From positions 1 to 53,412 of the forward strand of contig JAGONT010000016.1 in NCBI GenBank assembly GCA_017992885.1: a stretch of 53,412 nucleotides of DNA. The letters are read 5' to 3'. A program made the position numbers and the translations under genes. Each line of letters opens with the position of its first letter. The stretch's first letter is position 1. The notes beneath the pieces are model-generated. The model was not told the DNA's origin. It did no database searches and saw only the letters and a program-made list of their open reading frames with translations. The DNA is from Alphaproteobacteria bacterium (lineage in GTDB: Bacteria > Pseudomonadota > Alphaproteobacteria > UBA9655). Shown piece after piece: positions 37,512-44,651 of this stretch.

Positions 37512-38057
37512 TTAGTGGTCATGAGCTGTTTCTCCTGTATCTTGAGGGAATTGATCTGAGAGAGCGTCGTTGTCAGGGGTCCCCACAGGCTCACCCGCAT
37601 CTTCATTCATATCTTTTACGCAAGTAGAGGCCTCATTCGAGAGGGGTGCATCTTGCTTTGTTTTGATCTTTACCGGATTATTTTTAGAATTTGAGAGTGA
37701 GGATCTCAGGTGTTCAACTTTTCCGCCCTGTCCGGAAACGACAACATGGGCTGTTATTCGAGGTCGATTATATTTATCGGTCCAACGCTGGTAGACAAGC
37801 TTCCCTTCCACATAGACCGTGTCTCCCCTTTTTACGAAGTCTTTAATCCACCTTACCGTGGAACCACGAAACACTGTAATCTGATGCCAGTCGGTTGCAG
37901 ATTGCCATTCTGATTCCCCGCCTTCGCGAGGACGGGGATAAGCTTTCCACATCACAGTTGTTGCTAAAGAGAAGTTTGCAATTTCCCTCCCTTCTTGGGT
38001 TAAAAAGATGTGAGGGGAACGGCCAACGTTTCCCATTAAAATGACTTTGTTAAGCAT
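37512..38057 (-). CDS. ssb: Single-stranded DNA-binding protein
   Basis: 181-residue SSB: an OB fold with MLNKVILMGNVGRSPHI, NFSLATT, DWHQITVFRG, VKRGDTVYVEGKL and RWTDKYNRPR. AAGGAG precedes the ATG at 38057. The C-terminal tail is acidic but ends GETAHDH, without the DDIPF tip through which most SSBs recruit partner proteins. An element-borne SSB could protect transferred strands or help element replication. Overlaps the end of the replication-like gene by 8 bp. Confidence 0.92.
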   Translation of the reverse strand: MLNKVILMGNVGRSPHIFLTQEGREIANFSLATTVMWKAYPRPREGGESEWQSATDWHQITVFRGSTVRWIKDFVKRGDTVYVEGKLVYQRWTDKYNRPRITAHVVVSGQGGKVEHLRSSLSNSKNNPVKIKTKQDAPLSNEASTCVKDMNEDAGEPVGTPDNDALSDQFPQDTGETAHDH

Positions 38058-39891
38058 AATGATTTTCTCCTTGGTTATGAGTAGGCATTGCCGAAATTTG
38101 AGAAGGATCTGGTATCTCGGCTTGATGAGAAAAATCCTTTTCATTCATCAAACGCGTTCTGACGGTACGGGCAGAAGGAAACGTGTCCTGAACAATAGGC
38201 AGAATTTTTAAGCGTAAATCTTCAATTTTAGAGAGAGCTCGCGCATCTGAACTTCCAACCCAAACAAGGCGATCGTTTTCAACTTCCAAAAATTTCGCAT
38301 TGGCAATGGTCTTTAGATCCAACAAACTCACATAATCACGCGACTGAGGAGAAAAGTTCAGGTGAGAACACCATCCTCTCCACATGGGGTCTGCAATAGA
38401 CTCAAGGACAGTGCGGGCTTCTTTTGCGCTGGCGTCTTCAAAGGCTTTTTCGATTTTTTGATCAAGAAGCTTTTCATCGTCGAAATTGCCTTCCAGCACT
38501 TTCAGGAGGTTTTCCTCAACAAGGATCCAGTCGAGACTCACCCGCCACCTTCGGGCCCCTTGCCCCATCAGGAAAGGGGAACGAGAAACACGTTCACAGA
38601 ACAGCTTCCACTGGTTCAGATCGTTCTCAAAGTATAGAGGGAAAAGGGCATGGATCTTCCGCCGCCGCTCATCGGTCAGCTGAACAGGAGGCAACCCTGT
38701 GGCAAGTTCCGAGAGGACGGCTCCCTCTTGGCCCACATAAGCGTTCCAAATGCGAAGAACTTTTGCAGAAAAGTCGAGTCCAGCAAAACTCGCTTCAGAA
38801 ACATTGCTGCCAGAAAAACCCTTTTCAGAAAATTTTTTGTCCTCGCGCGCGCGCTTTCTCTGTGTGTGCTCTTTGTTTATATTCTCTGTTATAATCTCTG
38901 TATTAGAGCGATCATTTTTTTCTTCTCGAGAGTAAAAATTTGTTTCTCTCGAAGGTAAAATTTTGTTCTCATCGGAAGGTAAATTTTGATCGCTTGAAGA
39001 AACATTTTTTTCTATTCGAGAGGAAAATTTCGTTTCTTGTAAAGATAAACCTTTGTTCTCATTTTGATCATTCGAGGAATCATTTTTTCCCTCTCGAGGA
39101 TAAAATTTTGTTTCTTTCGAAAGTAAAGTTTTGTTCTCATCGAATGATAAATTTTGATCGCTCGAAGAAACATTTTTTTCTCCTCTTTCTTTTTGAAGAA
39201 GAGGGAAAATAGTATCATGGGGAAAACCAGGCAAGCTAAAGCCAAGGGCTTGGAGATCGATATATAGCTTTCTGAGGTTCACACGATATTGAGGGGTGCG
39301 GTTCCATTTATACCGTGGATTGACGCGCGTTTGAATCCATCCCTGTTCCGTCAGAAAGCTCAAATATCGGCGCATGGTAACGGGCGTCACACGAACCATT
39401 GTTTCTTCAAGTAATTCACTGGTTGATTTATAAAACCAACCATATTGAGGGGAAGCTCCATCAGGAGAGGAAGATACCTCTTCTCTCCAAAAAAGAGCAA
39501 AATCTGAAACCCTTTGACTCCAATACACCAACTGGTTCAGTACAGCTGCAATGAGGGGGTCATTTGTAAGTTCTACAAATTCCATACGAATCAAAGAAAC
39601 TCTTGATTCTCTAGGCTTGCCACAAGGAACCCTTGTGAAGGGAGAGGTCAACTCTTCTCTCCCTTCAGGGCTCCCCACGTCCCCAGGGAGGCATTTGGGA
39701 ACAAGAGGAGTGTCCATATGATAGTCATCCAACGTCTTTGAATTGGTTTCTGAGCTTGTTTCAGTGAGAATAATGTCTGTATGAATTATGCCTTCTGGAT
39801 TGTTGCTGAAAGGCTGATTTTGTATCAGCTCCTGAGAGTCAATGTCCCTTGTTTTCATTTGTGCATTATGGGATAGAAGGTGTGACATCAT
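38050..39891 (-). CDS. Winged-helix replication-initiator-like protein with internal repeats
   Basis: 613 residues from the ATG at 39891 (GGAGG upstream, stop-start overlap ATGA). Residues about 100-220 resemble the N-terminal winged-helix domain of phage and ICE replication proteins: a stretch with RMEFVELTNDPLIAAVLNQL and YWSQRV, then SELLEETM, VTMRRYLSFLTEQGWI and TPQYRVNLRKL. Residues about 235-330 are a repeat region. The C-terminal part (about 370-600) is helical, with WVGSSDARALSKIEDL. The layout, DNA-binding domain, iteron-bearing linker and second domain, is like lambda O protein. Role in replication is inferred, not proven; a regulatory role is the main alternative. Confidence 0.6.
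   Translation of the reverse strand: MMSHLLSHNAQMKTRDIDSQELIQNQPFSNNPEGIIHTDIILTETSSETNSKTLDDYHMDTPLVPKCLPGDVGSPEGREELTSPFTRVPCGKPRESRVSLIRMEFVELTNDPLIAAVLNQLVYWSQRVSDFALFWREEVSSSPDGASPQYGWFYKSTSELLEETMVRVTPVTMRRYLSFLTEQGWIQTRVNPRYKWNRTPQYRVNLRKLYIDLQALGFSLPGFPHDTIFPLLQKERGEKNVSSSDQNLSFDENKTLLSKETKFYPREGKNDSSNDQNENKGLSLQETKFSSRIEKNVSSSDQNLPSDENKILPSRETNFYSREEKNDRSNTEIITENINKEHTQRKRAREDKKFSEKGFSGSNVSEASFAGLDFSAKVLRIWNAYVGQEGAVLSELATGLPPVQLTDERRRKIHALFPLYFENDLNQWKLFCERVSRSPFLMGQGARRWRVSLDWILVEENLLKVLEGNFDDEKLLDQKIEKAFEDASAKEARTVLESIADPMWRGWCSHLNFSPQSRDYVSLLDLKTIANAKFLEVENDRLVWVGSSDARALSKIEDLRLKILPIVQDTFPSARTVRTRLMNEKDFSHQAEIPDPSQISAMPTHNQGENHYA
38923..39179. repeat. Iteron-like tandem repeats within the replication-like gene
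   Basis: Three units of about 90, 78 and 90 bp, each built of four imperfect 21-23-bp sub-repeats (about 11 in full, plus a partial copy from about 38907). Written on the plus strand the main consensus is about CTCTCGARGGTAAAATTTTG. Examples: CTCGAGGATAAAATTTTGTT, CTTTCGAAAGTAAAGTTTTG, CTCATCGAATGATAAATTTT. In the second unit one sub-repeat has lost about 12 bp. Array is strongly AT-rich, and the TCGA-containing half-sites sit about two helical turns apart. Units are multiples of three, so they also code for repeated KNVSSSDQN...DENK...ETKFY blocks. Confidence 0.85.
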
Positions 39892-40661
39892 AATGTCCTC
39901 CATTCATTTGAAGAAGACTCAATCCTAGAACTTAGGAGGTAGTATGGATATGGATTTCCCCTCTGGGGGAATTGGTTGGGGTTCAAACGATCTCTTTTAA
40001 AAGTACTCGCTTTAAAAGGATTCACCTTAAAGGTGTTCGCTTTAGAATTGCTTGCTTTTAAAGTACTTTCTTTCAAAGCAGCTTCTTTGAAGGAGAGGAT
40101 GCCATGGAGATAGGTATGAAAGCCGTTATCGGATTGTTGGACCTCTAAAAGAGATGGCCAGCTTTGATAAGTAAGTGGACGCAGGTTATTATTAACGTGC
40201 GTATCAGAAGTGCGAAGTGTAAAGCTGAGATACTCGAGATTTTCCTTTTCTCCAAAATAACAAAAAGCTTTGTAAAGCTTGTGATAAAAGCAGCGATAAA
40301 GTTCAGCTGTTTCACGAAGAGAGGTTGACCTATCATATCCAAGACAAAGACATATTCTGGCTGTCCAATACTCTTTCACTTTTGGCTGAACACCTTTAAG
40401 GTGAACACTGGAAAACATTTTTACCAAGTTATTTTCGTCTGTCTCCTCTGAGCTTAACTCGAAGAAAGAAGAGATGGGGTGGGGGTAGAGAACAGCTCCG
40501 CCATAAACACCCCGCTTATCATCTTCAGCGATGACAAACGTGGCTCTGTCCTGAGCTTCTGGGTCAATATAAAAGTTCTGGTAAATCTTTAAAAGACCAA
40601 GAAGAGAGTTTATCCTTTCGCTGTGCAATTCATGAGTTTGTGGTTCAATAATTTTAAGCAT
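39888..40661 (-). CDS. Unknown protein with lysine-spaced pentapeptide tail, first gene of the tra operon
   Basis: 257 residues, family not recognised. The N-terminal 200 residues look globular, with two FYIDPEAQDRATFVIAED and YPHPISSFFELSSEE-like segments that vaguely recall an acyltransferase-like beta core. Residues about 190-224 are seven pentapeptides of form xFKxx (SFKEA, ALKES, TLKAS, NSKAN, TFKVN, PFKAS, TFKRD), placing a lysine every fifth residue. This basic ladder is likely to bind nucleic acid or acidic surfaces, but that is inference. Its stop overlaps the next gene (ATGA). It begins the long minus-strand operon. Confidence 0.65.
   Translation of the reverse strand: MLKIIEPQTHELHSERINSLLGLLKIYQNFYIDPEAQDRATFVIAEDDKRGVYGGAVLYPHPISSFFELSSEETDENNLVKMFSSVHLKGVQPKVKEYWTARICLCLGYDRSTSLRETAELYRCFYHKLYKAFCYFGEKENLEYLSFTLRTSDTHVNNNLRPLTYQSWPSLLEVQQSDNGFHTYLHGILSFKEAALKESTLKASNSKANTFKVNPFKASTFKRDRLNPNQFPQRGNPYPYYLLSSRIESSSNEWRTL
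39991..40095. repeat. Seven tandem 15-bp repeats in the 39888 gene
   Basis: Fifteen-bp units such as CTCGCTTTAAAAGGA, TTCACCTTAAAGGTG, CTTGCTTTTAAAGTA and CTTTCTTTCAAAGCA, exactly in register for seven copies. They encode the xFKxx pentapeptides described for the gene. Several units contain AAAGNNCTT-like short palindromes. Confidence 0.85.
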
Positions 40662-40908
40662 ACAAAGTCCTTTTGGTTAATCTCCCCACGCCTCCTTTTT
40701 CAAGAAGGCTTAAGGTTGTATTGTTATTGAACCGGCAAAGACCTTTACGAATGCTCTAGACTTTTATGTACAGGAAGAATAAACTCACAGACATAAAGGC
40801 CTTTACAGGTTCTTTGGTATTAGGGCACCTGTGATTATTTTCGACGATCCTCACAGGTGCTTAACGCACTGGTAAGCCAATTAGCTAACCAGGCAAGTAC
40901 TTACTTCA
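40662..40908 (-). promoter_or_regulatory. Leader/promoter region of the tra operon with inverted repeats
   Basis: The 250 bp ahead of the operon's first gene. GCACCTGTGA (40825-40834) and TCACAGGTGC (40851-40860) form a perfect 10-bp inverted repeat with a 16-bp spacer. The sequence AAAGRCCTTTAC occurs twice, at 40738-40749 and 40795-40806, 57 bp apart; the second lies in the palindrome TAAAGGCCTTTA. These look like operator sites. I could not pick a single convincing -10/-35 pair. Confidence 0.55.
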
Positions 40909-41145
40909 TTACACTTCCATCTTGCCCTCCACTCCATTAACCAGAACGTTGTCAGCGGTATGGCGTCGCAGGCACTCTTTTTCAAATTGAAGGATATCTC
41001 CAAAACGATAGAGAACAGGGCCATTGAGTTTCATATAAGGGGGAGTCTTCCCATTATATCGCCAGAAACGTAACGTCTCTGGCGTTACATGCCAACGTTC
41101 TGCAAGTTCTTCTGGTGTTAATAAATCTGATGCATCTAATGCCAT
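40909..41145 (-). CDS. AlpA/MerR-like helix-turn-helix DNA-binding protein
   Basis: 78 residues with one HTH_17-type domain (LLTPEELAERWHVTPETLRFWRYNGKTPPYMKLNG, then LYRFGDILQFE), the fold of AlpA-type regulators and excisionases. AAGGA lies 7 nt before the ATG. A hairpin-forming sequence (GCTTTTGAG, AAAA, CTCAAAGC) lies in the 5' leader at about 41165-41185. Between the integrase-driven element and its tra operon, it could be the recombination directionality factor or the operon regulator. Family proteins do both. Confidence 0.75.
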   Translation of the reverse strand: MALDASDLLTPEELAERWHVTPETLRFWRYNGKTPPYMKLNGPVLYRFGDILQFEKECLRRHTADNVLVNGVEGKMEV

Positions 41146-41203
41146 TATATTTTCCTTTCAAAGGGCTTTTGAGAAAACTCAAAGCTCTTTCCCAGTTGAT
41201 TAT

Positions 41204-41232
41204 AAGATAGTGCTAACAAGAGAGGCTGTCAA
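41204..41232 (-). promoter_or_regulatory. Promoter of the AlpA-like gene
   Basis: Minus strand TTGACA (41232-41227), 17-bp spacer, TATCTT (41209-41204); an overlapping TATAAT (41204-41199) is another possible -10. The leader to the ATG is about 50 nt and includes the hairpin. An 80-bp phased repeat array begins 18 bp upstream of the -35. Confidence 0.7.
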
Positions 41233-41250
41233 CACCTTTTTCAGAAAAAA

Positions 41251-41330
41251 TGCATAACTTTCAATAACTTATACAACTTTATCCAACGTTTTACAACGCT
41301 ATATAACGTTATACAACGTTATATATACGC
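41251..41330. repeat. Eight 10-bp helically phased repeats upstream of the AlpA-like promoter
   Basis: Consecutive decamers with no gap: TGCATAACTT, TCAATAACTT, ATACAACTTT, ATCCAACGTT, TTACAACGCT, ATATAACGTT, ATACAACGTT, ATATATACGC. Consensus ATACAACGTT. A 10-bp period puts every copy on the same face of the helix, just upstream of the -35 box. Looks like an array for cooperative binding of a regulator or for bending. Confidence 0.85.
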
Positions 41331-41534
41331 AGACACACACCCTCTCTTTTTTAAAAAAAGTTTGGGCTTATTGAAAGTAAAGGCCTTCCTCAAAACGAGG
41401 GTTATGTTGGGAGAAACAAGAAATAAACAAGATAAAACAGAGACAAGTAAATAAATATAAAAAATAAATAGACAATTCAGTAAAAGTAAAATAAAATCCC
41501 TTGCATATAGGCCTTCGCATAAGTCCTGTATTCT

Positions 41535-41568
41535 GCACCTGTGGAGATTGCAAACTGACCACAGGTGC
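41535..41568. repeat. Second copy of the GCACCTGTG inverted repeat
   Basis: GCACCTGTGG (41535-41544), 14-bp spacer, CCACAGGTGC (41559-41568). Same half-site as at 40825-40860, but on the other side of the AlpA-like gene. No T tract follows, so it is not an ordinary terminator. Confidence 0.8.
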
Positions 41569-41837
41569 GACTTATTTTGTTGATGTTTACGTTTTCATTA
41601 ATCCCTCCCTCTTTAAGTTTTCCTCTAAGTCACTCAAACAGCTCATTTTTGAATGTATCTTTTGTAAAAAATTCCGCTAACATAAGCTTTCTTTATTTTT
41701 TAACTTAAGTCTTCAACCACAGAGAAATCGAGCCCATTGATTCTAGTGGGGGCATTTTTATCGAATATTTTTTGATTCATAAAAGCTCCTCTTTTTTAAG
41801 TATTGAAGAAGTCTTTCGAATCTATGTCCATTATTTT
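41569..41837 (-). other. Gap with very short reading frames
   Basis: No normal gene. On the minus strand a 26-codon frame at 41780-41700 (MNQKIFDKNAPTRINGL..., ending VVEDLS) follows a good GGAG 8 nt upstream. Two shorter frames (17 and 19 codons) follow it, separated by stops. They may be remains of a decayed gene or a small leader peptide; I cannot say which. Confidence 0.3.
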
Positions 41838-42485
41838 TTAAAATAAAGATGCAAACTCTGCGTGAACTGAATTCCCCCTTAAAGGCTGCACTAATGGCGT
41901 CAAAAATGTTAACACCCAAATCAATTGCCCCTCAAAACAGGCAAGCGCTCTCTCTGGTAATTCTTTTTTTAGAGAAGTGTTATCCTTACTCAAGGTATAC
42001 ATGGAAAAGAGTTGGTTTGGAAAAGAACCGTTCAAGCGTTCACAAGGAATAAATTCTGAAGCCCATTTCCAAAATTGCGTTTTTTTAAAGGCTTCTCGCC
42101 ACCATCTTTTCCAGCGCGTAACTGTTTTTTTGCTGAGAATGATTCCAAAAATGCGTTTCGTTTGTTCACAACATTTGTTAACACCCCCATGCAGTAGGGT
42201 AGAAATCCATATAAAAAGAGGCCCTGGATACCAGCGCCTGCCAAAAAAACGCAAGGAGGGTGAGGTTGCTCGTTTGCGGCATTTATAACAACAATGGCTG
42301 TAACGGTCTTCGTAATATTCGCGATGTTCTTTTGGTATTCCAATTGGGCTTCGAAGGTAGTCAGCGCGATGGAGCGCCCCTCCACAGTGAGGACAACCTT
42401 TCGCCCGCTCTTCTTGAGAAAGATCATAATCCATTGCTTTTAATAATTTATGAAAGATAGCATTGAACAGAAAATTATGCGGCAT
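41838..42485 (-). CDS. Zinc-ribbon/HTH protein, transposon-like, family not named
   Basis: 215 residues. A zinc-ribbon-like pair (GCPHCGG and CCYKCRKR, about residues 30-70) is followed by SLRFFGRRWYPGPLFIWIS and a helix-turn-helix-like region (CCEQTKRIFGIILSKKTVTRWKRWW). This resembles the front half of zinc-ribbon transposase or IS-associated proteins; no catalytic triad is visible, so it is either a helper protein or a truncated one. The C-terminal 60 residues look less ordered. Function unknown; an insertion in the element is the most likely origin. Confidence 0.6.
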   Translation of the reverse strand: MPHNFLFNAIFHKLLKAMDYDLSQEERAKGCPHCGGALHRADYLRSPIGIPKEHREYYEDRYSHCCYKCRKRATSPSLRFFGRRWYPGPLFIWISTLLHGGVNKCCEQTKRIFGIILSKKTVTRWKRWWREAFKKTQFWKWASEFIPCERLNGSFPNQLFSMYTLSKDNTSLKKELPERALACFEGQLIWVLTFLTPLVQPLRGNSVHAEFASLF

Positions 42486-42525
42486 GGTAGCTCCTCCTTT
42501 TGTTTTTTGTATTTTAAAAAGAGGA

Positions 42526-42563
42526 GCCCCTCCAAAAACTTGCCGTCAAGCTCTTTGGAGGGC
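42526..42563 (-). terminator. Hairpin terminator after the Rpn-family gene
   Basis: On the minus strand GCCCTCCAAA, a 17-nt loop, TTTGGAGGGGC, followed by TCCTCTTTTT. Lies about 50 bp after the stop of the nuclease gene at 42615. Confidence 0.7.
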
Positions 42564-42614
42564 TTTGTTTTTGGTCCTTAAAATATTTTGATTAAAATAG
42601 TGAGCCTTTTCCTA

Positions 42615-43643
42615 TCAAATTATGTGATCACGCTCACCCAATCTTTCAATTTCTTCATTAGAAAGTGTTGTTGCTTTTGCAATCGTTTCAATACCTATGC
42701 CCTGTAACAGAAGCATTTTTGCTATTTCTATTTTTTCTACTTTCTTTGTTTTTTCTACTGCGGCATCTTTTTCCTGCTGAGCTTTTTCCTCAGCTTTTTT
42801 GAGAGCCGCTTCTTTTTCTTGTTTCGCTTTTTTAATTGCTGCCTCTTTTTCTTTCCGCCCTTCCTCGATTCCTTCAGCTTTCCCTTCTTTATAAGAATCT
42901 ATACGCACTGTCTGTTCAACGCGAATCGCATCCAAGTATTGGTCGTATAAGGCCAATTCATCCTCCGTATAGGCGGATTCTTGAGCCAATTCAACTGCCA
43001 TAGCCAAGTCAGGATCCTCTTGAAATTCTTTGGGGATTGATACTAAGTTTTCGTTTGTTTCTCTTAAGAATCGGAGCCACAATAAGCCTATCTTCTTGTG
43101 TTCAACTGTTTGCGGCTTGAATTTTTGCAACTCGATAAAAATCAATTCTAATCCCTTTAGGGTTTTATCCAAATCCTTCGCATTCGTTAATCGATAGTGG
43201 TGAAACCATTCTTCTGTTTTTTTTTCAAACGGTTCATTCAAAATAGCTAACCCATAAACGGGACATAACGACTCATAAGCTTCGCTTTTCTTCATTTGCT
43301 GAACATAGGCTTTGGACGCGCCAAATAAAAAGCGGTTCATAAAGCTGGCTCTCCAAGACAATTGCATCTCGACAATAAAAATTCGGCCCTGCTGATCCGT
43401 ACACTTCACATCCACAATCGTGTTTTTCATAGATGGAATGCGTGGCGACTGCTCCGGAGTCAGATACGTTATCTCTTCAATCAAATGACTTTCAGGTAAG
43501 GGTAAAATGCCATTGAGAAAACTTTTGATGAGTTCTGGATGTTGCCCAAAGATTTTTTTGAAGACAACATCGCTTTTCACATCGAGTAAACGAACAGGTC
43601 TATCGATTTGAATAAGTGCTTTTTCTTTATTTTCTTGTGTCAT
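42615..43643 (-). CDS. Rpn-family recombination-promoting nuclease (PD-(D/E)XK)
   Basis: 342 residues. N-terminal YDVVFKKIFG-like start (DVKSDVVFKKIFGQHPELIKSFL), the nuclease core with TIVDVKCTDQQGRIFIVEMQ (D, E-x-Q of the active site) and FLFGASKAYVQQMKKSEAY, typical of Rpn/putative transposase PD-(D/E)XK proteins. A long K/E/A coiled coil (about 245-305) and a C-terminal helical tail (GIGIETIAKATTLSNEEIERL, HTH-like) follow. Members are common in intracellular bacteria. A cargo gene; catalytic residues look intact. Confidence 0.88.
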   Translation of the reverse strand: MTQENKEKALIQIDRPVRLLDVKSDVVFKKIFGQHPELIKSFLNGILPLPESHLIEEITYLTPEQSPRIPSMKNTIVDVKCTDQQGRIFIVEMQLSWRASFMNRFLFGASKAYVQQMKKSEAYESLCPVYGLAILNEPFEKKTEEWFHHYRLTNAKDLDKTLKGLELIFIELQKFKPQTVEHKKIGLLWLRFLRETNENLVSIPKEFQEDPDLAMAVELAQESAYTEDELALYDQYLDAIRVEQTVRIDSYKEGKAEGIEEGRKEKEAAIKKAKQEKEAALKKAEEKAQQEKDAAVEKTKKVEKIEIAKMLLLQGIGIETIAKATTLSNEEIERLGERDHII

Positions 43644-43920
43644 GCCGTTTCTCTTCCAAAATTTGATTGTATTTTCTCAAAATGCGCTTTGGCATGGATG
43701 TCCTTAAAAAAATCAATTTTTTCCAAAACGTCGTTTTTGAAAAAATTTATCCATTATACTTTGTCAATATTTAGTTTCTTCAAGATTGAAGATTTTTTAA
43801 AGGTAACATCAGCTCTTGGGTCTATTTTCTCTATACTTTATTACCATCATTTTAAGTAGTTAACAAGGTGGAGTTTTCGATTTTCCATCAAAATCAAAAT
43901 TCTCTCCTCGCAACAAGCTG

Positions 43921-43957
43921 GAAAGAAAAGCCTTCTCCAGACAGATCCTTTGAAGGC
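43921..43957 (-). terminator. Terminator of the small gene at 43975
   Basis: Minus strand GCCTTC (43957-43952), loop, GAAGGC (43935-43930), then TTTTCTTTC. Lies 18 bp after the stop codon of the 55-residue gene, which supports that gene being real. Confidence 0.7.
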
Positions 43958-43974
43958 CCCTCTTTTCGGTTGTC

Positions 43975-44142
43975 TTACTTCTTGCTCTGTGCCTCCTCTA
44001 GTAAGTTGTGAAGCGCCTCATGAAGTTCTCCCAAACTGACGGCATTGCCTTCAACTACCTCTATCAAAAGTAAGAAGCGTCGAAGTTGCCAATCAAGCCG
44101 GTTGAGAAATTCTGGGGATGCATGTATGGTTACATCAGACAT
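43975..44142 (-). CDS. Small unknown protein (55 residues)
   Basis: MSDVTIHASPEFLNRLDWQL..., ending LHNLLEEAQSKK. AAGGAG stands 8 nt before the ATG and a terminator follows the stop, so the reading frame is probably a gene although it is short. Composition is soluble and helical with leucine and acidic residues; no family recognised. It lies in the stretch between the nuclease gene and the Dtr genes, where little else is coded, so it is likely an independent unit. Confidence 0.65.
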   Translation of the reverse strand: MSDVTIHASPEFLNRLDWQLRRFLLLIEVVEGNAVSLGELHEALHNLLEEAQSKK

Positions 44143-44651
44143 GATAGACTCCTTTCGCGAGTTTGTTATGTTCAGTGACGGGTGGATGTGATGTATCTGC
44201 TCGTCACGCCTTTAAACTTTGCCAGGCTTTTTTCTGAAAAGCAAGTGCTAGTTTTCACACTAATTTTCACACACAAAAATTTTCAAAAATAGGAGCAGAC
44301 AATAGAAAAAGGATGAGGGATGCATGAGAGCTCTTTAATTGAAGCCTTTTGTCAAATTCTATCAGATCGCCCAGAACATGCTAAAAGGTCTACCTTTTGT
44401 AAAATTTGCACAGGGAGAACTTAACACTTGAAAGGAATTTCTCCACATCACATGACATTAGAGGTTTTTAAAGTTCCTGATAGCTTACGAGCCCTCACTC
44501 AATCAAAGGTCAATTATTTTTTATAACATCTCTGGTGAGAGAATAAGAGATTATGAGTTTCACTCTGAATCATAGTGTTCCTCTCCATATTCAACAACCT
44601 TCTTACCTCAACTGAGTTGTTTGCTCTTATTTAATGCGCACAAAAGACACC
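44143..44651. other. Mostly non-coding stretch of the element
   Basis: AT-rich sequence with no long frame. A GTGACG/CGTCAC inverted pair spans 44175-44207 just upstream of the small gene at 43975 and may be part of its control. On the plus strand a 34-codon frame (44320-44424, MHESSLIEAF..., with FCKIC) is preceded by a weak GGATGAGGG; I would not call it a gene without homologs. Confidence 0.35.

Noticed and set aside
38923-39179. CRISPR array
   Set aside because: Repeats are imperfect, contiguous and inside a coding frame; they are iteron-like instead.
38362-39245. Several open plus-strand frames opposite the replication-like gene
   Set aside because: Shadows created by the repeat region and its codon bias, with no ribosome-binding sites.
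41251-41330. CRISPR array
   Set aside because: The repeats are 10 bp, adjacent with no spacers, and no cas genes are present.
41368-41562. 64-codon minus-strand frame with a hydrophobic middle
   Set aside because: No ribosome-binding site, and it overlaps the second GCACCTGTG inverted repeat; more likely AT-rich non-coding DNA.
43608-43859. 83-codon plus-strand frame upstream of the Rpn-family gene
   Set aside because: It overlaps the start and promoter region of the nuclease gene and has a phenylalanine/serine-rich composition typical of AT-rich shadow frames.
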